Below the pieces are notes generated by a model. The model saw only the letters and a program-made list of their open reading frames with translations, had not been told where the DNA came from and did no database searches. From assembly GCF_937976295.1 (NCBI RefSeq), contig NZ_CALJRY010000281.1:1-17078 (forward strand): a stretch of 17,078 nucleotides of DNA. The letters run 5' to 3'. The position numbers and the translations under genes are program-made. Origin of the DNA: an uncultured Rothia sp. (GTDB lineage Bacteria; Actinomycetota; Actinomycetes; Actinomycetales; Micrococcaceae). Shown here in pieces: positions 6,811 through 14,357 of this stretch. Every line of letters begins with the position of its first letter. The stretch's first letter is position 1.

Positions 6811-7482
6811 TTAGCCGTTACGGCGAGTCCACGCACGCTCAATCAGGCGGAACGTATCCTCCGGCATCATCGCACCTTCACGGCGCATCGCACCCGGGCG
6901 AACACGAATCACACGGTTCAGCTTCACCTCAGAGGCGCGGCCCTGCGGATCCCACGGGCCCGAACCAATATCAAGGTAATTCGGATCAGCGTGCTCACGG
7001 TTATTGTGGTCCTTGCTGGTCATCATCAGCGCCAGCAGGTACTCACCGTCACGACCCACCAGAAGCACCGGGCGGTCCTTACCCTGCGAGTGGTCCTCCT
7101 CGAAAGGAACCCACGTCCACACGATTTCACCCGGGTCAGCGTCGCCGTCCAGGGAGGGCGAGTACTCAAAGTTGATCATGTCGCGGTAATCGCCCGGGTA
7201 ATCCGAACCGCCGGATGCGCCGGTCGAAGCCGGTGCGGAAGGCTTATGCGCCGAGGACTTTGCCGAGGTGTTTGCCGAGGAAGACTTCGGGGCGCTCGGC
7301 TTAGGCGCCGAAGAGCCGGAGGTACGAGCCTCACCCTGACGAGATTCACCCTTGTGAGATTCACCCTTCTGGGAGGACTCGGAGCCGCCCTTAGACGCAG
7401 TAGCGTCGTTGAGGGCATCCTCTGCCGCCTTCTGCAGGAAGGGCAGCAGGGCAAAGAAAATTTTCTTCAGAATTTCGAGCAT
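6811..7482 (-). CDS. PemK/MazF-family toxin-like protein with N-terminal helix and long linker
   Basis: 223 residues in three parts. Residues 1-20 are a hydrophobic, amphipathic helix (LKKIFFALLPFLQK) that could touch the membrane. Residues 28-92 are a Ser/Ala/Lys/Gly-rich, probably disordered linker with short repeats. Residues 95-223 resemble the PemK-like fold of MazF-type endoribonucleases: GEIVWTWVPFEED (118-130) and GKDRPVLLVGRDG (134-146), then a beta-rich region ending in a helix. Classical members cut mRNA and are held by an antitoxin; no antitoxin-sized gene lies next to this one. It starts 15 bases after the holA stop, so it is probably the last gene of the comEA-comEC-holA unit. 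Similar proteins occur in Micrococcales; toxicity is unproven. Confidence 0.75.
   Translation of the reverse strand: MLEILKKIFFALLPFLQKAAEDALNDATASKGGSESSQKGESHKGESRQGEARTSGSSAPKPSAPKSSSANTSAKSSAHKPSAPASTGASGGSDYPGDYRDMINFEYSPSLDGDADPGEIVWTWVPFEEDHSQGKDRPVLLVGRDGEYLLALMMTSKDHNNREHADPNYLDIGSGPWDPQGRASEVKLNRVIRVRPGAMRREGAMMPEDTFRLIERAWTRRNG
7250..7285. repeat. Three degenerate 12-bp units in the PemK-like linker
   Basis: GCCGAGGA-, GCCGAGGT- and GCCGAGGA-type units begin at 7250, 7262 and 7274. They encode part of the Ser/Ala/Lys linker. Slippage at such repeats would change linker length by four residues without a frameshift. Confidence 0.6.
7326..7370. repeat. 15-bp period repeat in the PemK-like linker
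   Basis: GAGATTCACCCTT occurs at 7341-7353 and again at 7356-7368, with a degenerate third unit from 7326. It encodes the KGES/QGE repeats at about residues 39-52. Confidence 0.6.
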
Positions 7483-7497
7483 GGGCTCTATTATGCA

Positions 7498-8541
7498 CTA
7501 CAGGCGCGGAGGTAGAGCAATCGCCAAAACAGCCTGCTCCACCGCATACACCGCATCCTGCGACTCACCCTTCAGCTGGGCGTCCGCATCAGCCAGAAGC
7601 TGCACAATATGCGCCAACTGCGCGCCGGTAAAACGGCGGCCGTCACGCTGAGCCTGCTCAACCTGCCACGGTGCCATGCCCACCTCACGCGCCAGCTCGT
7701 TAGCGCTCATACGCACGTGGTGCACGCGCGCAATATTGCGGATACGCATGGCGAGCGCGCCAAGCATCGGAATCGGCTCCGTGCCGGTGGCAAGGGAGTG
7801 GCGGAGCAGACGCAGAGCCTCCGGGGCGTTACCGGAAATCGCGGCGTCACTGACGCGGAACGCGGTGACCTCGGTGCGGCCGCCGTAGTAGCGGTTCACC
7901 GCCTCCTCGGTGATTTCGCCGGGTACGTCTGAGAGCAGCTGCTGGCATGCGGCGGCAAGCTCCGCAGTGTCGGAGGCGGCGGCCGTCAGCAACGCCAGGG
8001 CGCCGCCGGTAATCGGGCGCTGGGCGGCGGCAAACTCCCCCGCCAAGAACTCGCTCTTCTCGCGGTCGGTCTTGAGCGCCTTGCAGTTGATGAGCACGAA
8101 CTGGGAGCGCACCAGGTCGATGAGCTTCTTGCCGCGGTTACCGCCCGAGTGGTGCAGAATCAGCATGATGTCCGGCTCGGGGGCGTTCAGGTAGGCGAGC
8201 GTATCGGTCAAAAACTCGTCACTCATGGAGGCGAGGTTCTCCACCTCAATGATCTTTGCCGAGCCGAACAGGGAGGGCGAAGCGTGCAGGGTCAGCTCCC
8301 CCGCCGTGTAGGTGGCGGCGTTAATCTGTACGCGGTCCACCTCCGGGTGGATGCTGCGGAAGAGCTCGCGCAGGCGTGCCGCGGCGCGGGAGGCGAAGTA
8401 CTCCTCCGGGCCGTAGAGCATGACGGCGGGTGCCGGGGTGACGGTACGCCACGCGGTGTCGAGGGCGGGGCCGCCTCGGCGGGCGTAGCCTCGGGAACCA
8501 CCACGCTGGGTTGAACGCTTACGCTCGGACACGCTTATCAC
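7498..8541 (-). CDS. holA: DNA polymerase III delta subunit (clamp loader)
   Basis: 347 residues, a normal length. After a basic, low-complexity N terminus come AVMLYGPEEYFASRAAARLRELF (about 39-61), a LFGSAKIIEVENLASMSDEFL segment and DIMLILHHSGGNRGKKLID. The C-terminal helical collar domain includes AFRVSDAAISGNAPEALRLLRHSL and AREVGMAPWQVEQAQRDGRRFT. These are the hallmarks of HolA, the subunit that opens the beta clamp for loading onto primed DNA. The start is uncertain: GTG 8541 stands only ~3 bases after AAAGG, while GTG 8532 has a ~12-base gap. The 146 bases between comEC and this gene contain no other gene; a TATGAT box near 8627-8622 is a possible weak promoter with no clear -35. Confidence 0.93.
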   Translation of the reverse strand: MISVSERKRSTQRGGSRGYARRGGPALDTAWRTVTPAPAVMLYGPEEYFASRAAARLRELFRSIHPEVDRVQINAATYTAGELTLHASPSLFGSAKIIEVENLASMSDEFLTDTLAYLNAPEPDIMLILHHSGGNRGKKLIDLVRSQFVLINCKALKTDREKSEFLAGEFAAAQRPITGGALALLTAAASDTAELAAACQQLLSDVPGEITEEAVNRYYGGRTEVTAFRVSDAAISGNAPEALRLLRHSLATGTEPIPMLGALAMRIRNIARVHHVRMSANELAREVGMAPWQVEQAQRDGRRFTGAQLAHIVQLLADADAQLKGESQDAVYAVEQAVLAIALPPRL

Positions 8542-8687
8542 TCGCCTTTATCTGCAGGGTACGGGCTGAACTCGGCCCCGCTGCGCACGGGGGTGCTGCG
8601 CGGGTAGAGTCTCGAGTATCCATCATAGCGTTTTCTTCTCGGGTGCCTCCTAGCGTTGGGCAGGGTGAATTGGTCAGGGTTAGTTGG

Positions 8688-10730
8688 TTAAGAACGGGCG
8701 GGCTGATGAGTGCGCTGATAGGCGGGCGCGGTGTGCGGTACCACCCGCAAATACTGCCGGTGCGTGACCGCACGGTAGCGGCGCGCATCCACCCACCAGA
8801 GGGCAATACTCAACACCAGCACGCAGAGGGCGCTACACACCACCGCCGGCACGCTCGAACCGGGCTCCCACGGGTTACCCGGCGCGTGCGCGGCAGTGTG
8901 CGCCGCCCACTCGATACCCTGCGCGGCAAGACCACCAGCTCGAAGGCACAGATCCGCCAGAGCGGGCAGACCCAGGAGCATGAATCCGAGCGCCACCAGC
9001 CCGGCGAGCATACTCAGCGGCGCCAAAGGAGCGGCAATCAGATTTGCCGGAACAGAGTAGAGCGGCACCTTACCGCTCATCGCCAAAATCAGCGGAGTAC
9101 ACCACAGGGACGCCACGATCGGCGCGGCGAGCATTTCCGCGCAGAACACCGGCATGACGCGCATGAGCAGGCGAATCAGCGGCGGGCCCAGCAGAATCAA
9201 CGCGGAGGTTGCCGTCACCGACAGGGCGAACCCCATATCCACGGCGAGGTGCGGGGCGGCAAGCAGACATATCAGCACCGTGGTTTGAAGAGCCGCCAAG
9301 GACTGACGACCCGAACCGCGCAGCATCGCGTAGGCACCGAGCAGACCCATGGCGAGGGAACGAATCACCGAGCCCTCAGAGTCCAGCAGCATGGCGTAGG
9401 CGAGCACCGCCGCAACCCCGCACAGCACCATGACGCGGTGCGGAATGGCGAGGGTGCTAATCCGGTGCACGAGCGGCGGCAGGGCGTGGGCGTTTGGCGG
9501 GGCGGATTGTTGAGGCTGGGCAGGGCGGTGAGCATGAGCCGTGCCTCTCCCCCACAGCCGTTCTTTCAACGAGCGGAGCAGCAGGTATGCCCTGGCGAAA
9601 CGGTACGGGCGAATCGCCAACACCAGCCGGTACGCCGCCAAAAACACAATGGCAATATTCGCCCCGGACACCGCCGTAATATGGCTGAGCCCGCTGAGCT
9701 TATACTCCTCCCGCGCGGTGGAACTCATCAGCGAATCGTCCCCGTAGGCGGTGCCCAAAACCAGCGCCGCCGACTCCGTGTCGAGGGTGTCCAGGGCGCG
9801 GGTGCGCAACTGTTCCTTGAGCGTGGACAGGTACGGCTCCTCCGCAGGCCGGTTGACGGTGTTCGACCCGGCACCGTAGGCGGGGGCAGACATCGGGAAA
9901 ATAGTTGCGCCGCTCAGCTTCGCCGTGGAACCGTTAAACTCCACGGTGCCGAGGGCGGTCACCTTCATGCCCGGATAGATCGCCTGCGAGCGCCCGGTAC
10001 CGCTCCCCTGCTGCTTAGCCGCCGAGCTTGCCTCTGAACGCTGCGCGGCGCTCTTTGCCGAACCGTCACGCCGGTACACACGCACCCGCTCATTCACCAG
10101 CGCACGCACGCTCCGGCCCTGAATTTCCTCCAGCTTAATAACCACCAGGGTCGTGCGCGGATCCACGCGGCGAACCTGCTCCACCGTGCCATTCAGACGA
10201 AGCGAGGCACCCTGCGCCTGCTGTAGCGTGGCGCGGGATGCATCCACACCCGTAGCGCACAGAAGCACCGCCTGAACCGTCACAATACACGCCAGAAAAA
10301 CCAGCTGACCTGTCGTGCGAAACAGCAGGCTGTAGGGCATCACCGCACGCGGCGGAAAGAAGAGCAGAATCGCCAGACACCCCAGCAGGGCAATGAGCAC
10401 GCACGCCAGCGGATGCACCACCCGCCACGTGCCCACGGTCAGCGCCGCCGCGGTAAAAGCCCACAGTGCCAGCACCGTGAAACTCAGGCGAAAGTCCAGG
10501 TGAATGAGGCTTCCTTGGGCGCGCAGCTCCTGCTCATCGCGGCGGGTACGCCACCGTTCAGCGCCGATGCTCCAGCGGTAGCGGGCGCGGCGATACGCCG
10601 TAGCCGCGGACCGGGTGAGGCGCCGGGTGAGGCGCCGGGTGAGGCGCGAGGACCCGGGAAAGAGTTCCCGCTCCCCTGCCTGCTGGCGGTTCTGCTGGCG
10701 GTTTTGCCGGTGGTTCTGCTGGTGGTGCAT
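8688..10730 (-). CDS. comEC: ComEC-type DNA uptake channel, without metallo-beta-lactamase domain
   Basis: 680 residues. A Gln/Arg-rich N terminus (1-50) precedes two early membrane segments (about 80-145) and a soluble OB-like region (roughly 165-290). The ComEC competence domain then carries LVLGTAYGDDSLMSSTAREEYKLSGLSHITAVSGANIAIVF and multiple membrane helices to about residue 645. It forms the channel for single-stranded DNA during transformation. The B. subtilis protein (776 residues) ends with a metallo-beta-lactamase-like domain. Here the protein stops soon after the last helix, with no HxHxDH motif. The start overlaps the comEA stop as TAATG, which supports both the start and tight coupling. 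The end is followed by 146 non-coding bases, not by a detached domain. Confidence 0.92.
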   Translation of the reverse strand: MHHQQNHRQNRQQNRQQAGERELFPGSSRLTRRLTRRLTRSAATAYRRARYRWSIGAERWRTRRDEQELRAQGSLIHLDFRLSFTVLALWAFTAAALTVGTWRVVHPLACVLIALLGCLAILLFFPPRAVMPYSLLFRTTGQLVFLACIVTVQAVLLCATGVDASRATLQQAQGASLRLNGTVEQVRRVDPRTTLVVIKLEEIQGRSVRALVNERVRVYRRDGSAKSAAQRSEASSAAKQQGSGTGRSQAIYPGMKVTALGTVEFNGSTAKLSGATIFPMSAPAYGAGSNTVNRPAEEPYLSTLKEQLRTRALDTLDTESAALVLGTAYGDDSLMSSTAREEYKLSGLSHITAVSGANIAIVFLAAYRLVLAIRPYRFARAYLLLRSLKERLWGRGTAHAHRPAQPQQSAPPNAHALPPLVHRISTLAIPHRVMVLCGVAAVLAYAMLLDSEGSVIRSLAMGLLGAYAMLRGSGRQSLAALQTTVLICLLAAPHLAVDMGFALSVTATSALILLGPPLIRLLMRVMPVFCAEMLAAPIVASLWCTPLILAMSGKVPLYSVPANLIAAPLAPLSMLAGLVALGFMLLGLPALADLCLRAGGLAAQGIEWAAHTAAHAPGNPWEPGSSVPAVVCSALCVLVLSIALWWVDARRYRAVTHRQYLRVVPHTAPAYQRTHQPARS
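10611..10646. repeat. Three exact 12-bp tandem units near the comEC 5' end
   Basis: CCGGGTGAGGCG is repeated at 10611, 10623 and 10635, encoding an RLTR-type repeat in the basic N terminus of ComEC. Being in frame, copy-number change would not break the gene. A looser 12-15 bp pattern at about 10675-10726 encodes the Gln/Asn/Arg-rich first residues. Confidence 0.75.
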
Positions 10731-11902
10731 TAGACCGTCACCAGCGGGCGCAGATTCTCCAGCATCGACGGACCAATACCGGGCACCGCATCCAGCTCAT
10801 CCACGCTACGGAAACCGCCGTGCGCCTCACGCCAGGCAATAATGCGCTGAGCCATCGCCGGACCAATACGCGGCAGGGTCTGCAGCTCCTCAGCGGTGGC
10901 GGTGTTAATGTTCACCGGGGTTGAACCCTTCTGCGCGCTCCCCGAAGCGGTCAGCGTGCGTGCAGGCTGAGGCTGAGTACCGCCGTTCTGCGCTGCACCA
11001 TTCGCCGCGTTACTCTGACCGGCATTTGCCGTGCCACCATTGGGCTGAATCTGCGCCGGAGCGGCCGTCTCACCACGATGCGGCACATAAATCTGCACAC
11101 CGTCACTCAACGCACCGGCAAGGTTCACGCGATCCAGGTCAGCATCCGCGGCGGCACCGGAGGCGGCGGCAATCGCATCCACAGCACGGCCCTGCGCGGG
11201 CAGTGTGTACACGCCGGGGTTGTTCACGGCACCCGCCACGTGCACCCGCACGGTAGCCTCACCGGAGGCGCCACCCTGCGCGGATTCACTCGGGTTAGCG
11301 CCCGGCTGAGCAGTAGACTGAGCACCGGGGCTCTGCTGGGCACCCACCGCCTGCACCGACTCGGCGGTAGCACTCGGGGAGGCAATCTGCTCGGCACGCG
11401 GCGCCGCCGAAAACTGGGTCACGCCCCACACCACGGCAACCAACGCCAACACCGCCACCAGAAGCAGCACGCGCGGCGACAAGCCCCAACGGGTACTGCG
11501 GGTGGTGCCGGGCTGATCGGCCTGCTCCCACTCCGCCCAGTCATCCACCTCGTTCCAGTCGGGCTGCTGATCCCAGTCAGCCCAGCTGCTCGACTCCGGG
11601 GCAGATGCCGCAGACTGATTGGTAGATACAGACTGGTTGGTAGATACATGCTGGCCGGTTGGTACAGACTGGGCGGCAGGCGCGGGCTCGGCGGCTACCT
11701 GCGCCGGCGTTACCTCAGGTGAGATAGCCAGCGGCACAGTGTCCTCGGCATCCGGCGCAACGTTCTTGCGGGCGCGCGGGCTGCGGTAGAGGCTGTTCAT
11801 CAGGGAGCGGGCGCTACGTTGCGCGCCGCCCTGGTTCTGTACGTCGCTCAGGCTCTGCAGGTTGCTCTGGTTCTGGTCGGGGTTGGGGGTCATGCTCGTC
11901 AT
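10730..11902 (-). CDS. comEA: ComEA-type competence DNA receptor with long N-terminal extension
   Basis: 390 residues. The first ~140 form a low-complexity, presumably cytoplasmic region with a VSTNQS repeat (86-97) and an acidic Trp-rich stretch (W107, W110, W116, W122, W125). One membrane helix follows (about 143-163), then a Ser/Gly/Ala/Gln spacer, an SLBB-like domain (about 216-275), a second spacer, and a helix-hairpin-helix DNA-binding domain (328-388; VNINTATAEELQTLPRIGPAMAQRI and AVPGIGPSML). It binds incoming double-stranded DNA outside the membrane and hands it to ComEC, encoded next with a 1-base overlap. ATG 11902 is close to AGGGG; ATG 11893, about 10 bases after it, is an alternative. 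Many ComEA proteins are much shorter, around 200-250 residues. Confidence 0.93.
   Translation of the reverse strand: MTSMTPNPDQNQSNLQSLSDVQNQGGAQRSARSLMNSLYRSPRARKNVAPDAEDTVPLAISPEVTPAQVAAEPAPAAQSVPTGQHVSTNQSVSTNQSAASAPESSSWADWDQQPDWNEVDDWAEWEQADQPGTTRSTRWGLSPRVLLLVAVLALVAVVWGVTQFSAAPRAEQIASPSATAESVQAVGAQQSPGAQSTAQPGANPSESAQGGASGEATVRVHVAGAVNNPGVYTLPAQGRAVDAIAAASGAAADADLDRVNLAGALSDGVQIYVPHRGETAAPAQIQPNGGTANAGQSNAANGAAQNGGTQPQPARTLTASGSAQKGSTPVNINTATAEELQTLPRIGPAMAQRIIAWREAHGGFRSVDELDAVPGIGPSMLENLRPLVTV
11613..11648. repeat. Two 18-bp tandem units in comEA
   Basis: GACTGATTGGTAGATACA (11613-11630) is repeated with one change at 11631-11648, and a degenerate third copy follows. It encodes the SVSTNQ repeat in the N-terminal extension. 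Confidence 0.75.
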
Positions 11903-11951
11903 ACCCCTACCCTAGGCTCACGCGCGCGAACGCACGAGCGCACACAAAGAT

Positions 11952-11998
11952 CCTGTGGATAACTCCCCTCACACAACGCGAAAGGAGCCATCCACAGG
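11952..11998. promoter_or_regulatory. Inverted DnaA-box-like pair upstream of comEA
   Basis: CCTGTGGAT (11952-11960) and ATCCACAGG (11990-11998) are exact complements 29 bases apart. The left one continues to TGTGGATAA (11954-11962), a perfect consensus DnaA box (TTATCCACA on the minus strand); the right one matches 7 of 9. A small hairpin, GAGCC-loop-GGCTC (11985-12001), uses the right copy. The site lies about 50 bases upstream of the comEA start. Confidence 0.5.
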
Positions 11999-12019
11999 CT
12001 CATTTTTGAAAAATATGCG

Positions 12020-12035
12020 GTTTTTGTTCAAAAAC
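12020..12035. repeat. Short AT-rich palindrome upstream of comEA
   Basis: GTTTTTG-TT-CAAAAAC is a near-perfect 16-base palindrome. With only a 2-base centre it is more likely a protein-binding site than an RNA hairpin. The surrounding stretch is far more AT-rich than the flanking genes. Confidence 0.45.
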
Positions 12036-12044
12036 AGCGGGTTG

Positions 12045-12062
12045 CGGTTTGTCACAAAACCG
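12045..12062 (-). terminator. Possible hairpin after whiA
   Basis: CGGTTT-gtcaca-AAACCG forms a 6-bp stem 62 bases past the whiA stop. GTCACAAA is also directly repeated at 12051 and 12062. There is no U tail directly after the stem, so this is a weak terminator call. Confidence 0.35.
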
Positions 12063-12123
12063 TCACAAACACCTTGGCCACACGAGCTTCCCGCACCGTT
12101 TAAGACCAGAATCTAGCCTTCGC

Positions 12124-13089
12124 TTAGTCCTCGCGCGGCAGCTCAGTACCCGGAACACCCAGCTCCGACGCACGCTTATCAGCCATCACCAGCAGGCGAC
12201 GAATACGGCCCGCAATCGCGTCCTTCGTCATCGGCGGATCAGCCAGACGACCCAGCTCATCCAACGACGCATGCTTATGCAGCACACGCAGCTCACCGGC
12301 ATAGCGCAGATGATCCGGCGCCTCATGACCCAGAATCTGCAGGGCACGCTCCACGCGGGCGCTCGCCGCAACAGCCGCCTGAGCGCTACGGCGCAGGTTC
12401 GCATCATCAAAATTCGCCAGACGGTTCGCGGTCGCACGAACCTCCTTGCGGGTGCGCGCCTCACGCCACGTGGTCAGGGTGCCGGTCGCGCCCATACGCT
12501 CCAGCAGCTGCGAAATGGTCTCGCCGTCACGCACCACCACACGGTCGGTGCCGCGCACCTCGCGCGCCTTCGCAATAATGTCCAGGCGACGAGCCGCACC
12601 CACCAGCGCGAGCGCCGCCTCCGGGCCGGGGCAGGTAATCTCCAGGGAGGAGGAACGGCCCGGCTCAGTCAGCGAACCGTGCGCCAAGAACGCACCGCGC
12701 ATGACCGCCTCGGCATCCTGCAGGGAGCCGTTCACCACAGCCGGCGGCAGGCCACGCACCGGGCGGCCACGCAAATCCAGCAGACCGGTCTGGCGAGCCA
12801 GCGCCTCACCGCCCTGGTCCACACGCACAATGTAGCGGCCGCCTCGACGCAGGCCACCACCGCTGACGCTGGTCAGCTCAGAGTCGTGACCGTAAATCTC
12901 CGCAATGGTGCGGCGCATGCGGTGGGCGGTTGCCTCGTGGTCGACCTCAGACTCCACCACGATTCGCCCCGAGACAATGTGCAGGCCTCCGGTAAAACGC
13001 AGAATCGTAGAGATTTCTGCCTTACGAGCAGAGACTTTCGTTGCCTCGTAGTTGGCGAGTTCGTCCTTGACGAGCGTGGTTAATGCCAT
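12124..13089 (-). CDS. whiA: WhiA sporulation/division regulator
   Basis: 321 residues, near the family norm of about 325. The N-terminal half is the LAGLIDADG-homing-endonuclease-derived fold of WhiA (ALTTLVKDELANYEA start, RKAEISTILRFTGGLHI, RMRRTIAEIYGH, MRGAFLAHGSLTEPGRS). The C-terminal helix-turn-helix includes PDHLRYAGELRVLHKHASLDELGRLADPPMTKDAIAGRIRRLL, the usual WhiA ending. In Streptomyces WhiA controls division genes with WhiB; in organisms that do not sporulate it affects division and chromosome segregation. ATG 13089 has AAGGA 7 bases upstream. yvcK ends 107 bases upstream on the same strand, as expected for the conserved rapZ-yvcK-whiA cluster. Confidence 0.96.
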   Translation of the reverse strand: MALTTLVKDELANYEATKVSARKAEISTILRFTGGLHIVSGRIVVESEVDHEATAHRMRRTIAEIYGHDSELTSVSGGGLRRGGRYIVRVDQGGEALARQTGLLDLRGRPVRGLPPAVVNGSLQDAEAVMRGAFLAHGSLTEPGRSSSLEITCPGPEAALALVGAARRLDIIAKAREVRGTDRVVVRDGETISQLLERMGATGTLTTWREARTRKEVRATANRLANFDDANLRRSAQAAVAASARVERALQILGHEAPDHLRYAGELRVLHKHASLDELGRLADPPMTKDAIAGRIRRLLVMADKRASELGVPGTELPRED

Positions 13090-13196
13090 GAAAAGGTCCT
13101 TCTAGGCGTAGTTTTTAAGTCTAAAAATCAGGAAAAGGGCGCACATAACAGCCAGCTCAAGCAGCACACCTGAGCAGCAAATTCAAGCCAGTAAAC

Positions 13197-14249
13197 CTAA
13201 GAGCTCAGCTCAAACGCTTCGTTATACGCAGCCGCAAGCTTCAGCGGGTCGTGCACATTCGGCTGGGAGCTCGAACGCAGATGCGCCCACACAACCTTCG
13301 CACCCATCGCAGAAGCCTCACGCTCCAGCTCGGAACGGTGATCAGCCTGCATGTCAGCGTCAGCAATCACCGCGTCAAGGTGAAGCTTCGGGGCGTACTG
13401 GCGCAACAAATCCAGGTGCGTTGCCGGGGTGAAGCCGACCGTCTCCTTATCGTCGGAGAGGTTCATGACCACGCAGCGGCGCGCCTCCGTGCGGATAATC
13501 GCCTCACGCTGAGCGTCCAACAGCAGATGCGGCAGAACCGACGTGCGCCACGAACCCGGACCCAAAACAATCCAGTCGGATTCTTCAATAGCGGAGAGCG
13601 CCTCCGGGCAGGGACGCGCGTTTGCGGGAGACAGACCAATATCGTGAACACGTTCCTCCTTCGAAAGGTTCACCTGGCCAACCACCTTCACGCGCTCAAT
13701 ACCGCCACCGTTATGCTCACGCAGCACGGTGCCGTAAATGACCATCGGATCCAGCGCCATCGGCAACACGCGGCCGCGCGCATTCAGCAGGGCACCCGCC
13801 CAGTCCAGACCGGCAACCGGGTCATCCAGCAGCTGCCAGAGAGTCGCAATCAGCAGGTTACCGAGAGCATGGTAATCCAGCGGGAATTCGCCCTCATAAC
13901 CCTCGGGCGCGCTAAAACGATGCTGCATCACATCACGCCACGTGCGACCCCAACCGGTGTCATCACACAGCGCAGAAAGCGCCATACGCAAATCCCCCGG
14001 AGGGAGAATACCCATCTCCTCACGCAAACGACCCGACGAGCCGCCATCGTCAGCAACCGTCACAACAGCCGTCAAATCAGGCGTGACGTGGCGAAGCGCA
14101 GACAGGGAACCGTACAGCCCGTGACCGCCGCCCATCGCCGTGACCTTCGGCGAACGGTGCGTGGTCTTCAACAGGCGCAGAGCCTGAGTCGGCAGAGCCG
14201 GCAGGCGCGGAATACCCTGAGTGTCATAACTGGTCGAATGAGTGGACAT
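13197..14249 (-). CDS. yvcK: YvcK/CofD-like UDP-GlcNAc-binding protein
   Basis: 350 residues. A variable N terminus of ~35 residues is followed by the diagnostic nucleotide-binding loop MGGGHGLYGSLSALR (about 39-53), VTVADDGGSSGRLREEMGILPPGDLRMALSAL (63-94), and later IVLGPGSWRTSVLPHLL and CVVMNLSDDKETVGF. The family binds UDP-sugars and adjusts carbon flow into cell-wall precursors; in mycobacteria the orthologue (CuvA) localises to growth zones. It is not a 2-phospho-L-lactate transferase despite the CofD-like fold. GAGG stands about 7 bases before ATG 14249. It follows rapZ by 108 bases. Confidence 0.95.
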   Translation of the reverse strand: MSTHSTSYDTQGIPRLPALPTQALRLLKTTHRSPKVTAMGGGHGLYGSLSALRHVTPDLTAVVTVADDGGSSGRLREEMGILPPGDLRMALSALCDDTGWGRTWRDVMQHRFSAPEGYEGEFPLDYHALGNLLIATLWQLLDDPVAGLDWAGALLNARGRVLPMALDPMVIYGTVLREHNGGGIERVKVVGQVNLSKEERVHDIGLSPANARPCPEALSAIEESDWIVLGPGSWRTSVLPHLLLDAQREAIIRTEARRCVVMNLSDDKETVGFTPATHLDLLRQYAPKLHLDAVIADADMQADHRSELEREASAMGAKVVWAHLRSSSQPNVHDPLKLAAAYNEAFELSS

Positions 14250-14357
14250 AGTAATACCTCACATACCCGGAAGGAACGGTATGCCAGCCCCACAGGTGCA
14301 GGGCCGGACGGCGGCTAATGAATCACGACGCGGTGGTTGGGACGCGCCGGGAAAAAC

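Noticed and set aside
8519..8806. Small minus-strand frame between comEC and holA
   Set aside because: It overlaps the end of comEC and the start of holA in another frame, and its AGGAGG is too far from the ATG at 8627. No family resemblance.
8511..10037. 508-codon plus-strand frame antisense to comEC
   Set aside because: Low-complexity Arg/Gln/His product, no ribosome site or domain; a shadow of comEC.
10611..10726. Short repeats at the comEC start as a CRISPR array
   Set aside because: Units are 12-15 bp, tandem without spacers, in frame and protein-coding; no cas genes nearby.
12010..12031. comEA promoter TTGAAC / TATTTT
   Set aside because: The boxes are only 10 bases apart, too close for a sigma-70-type promoter.
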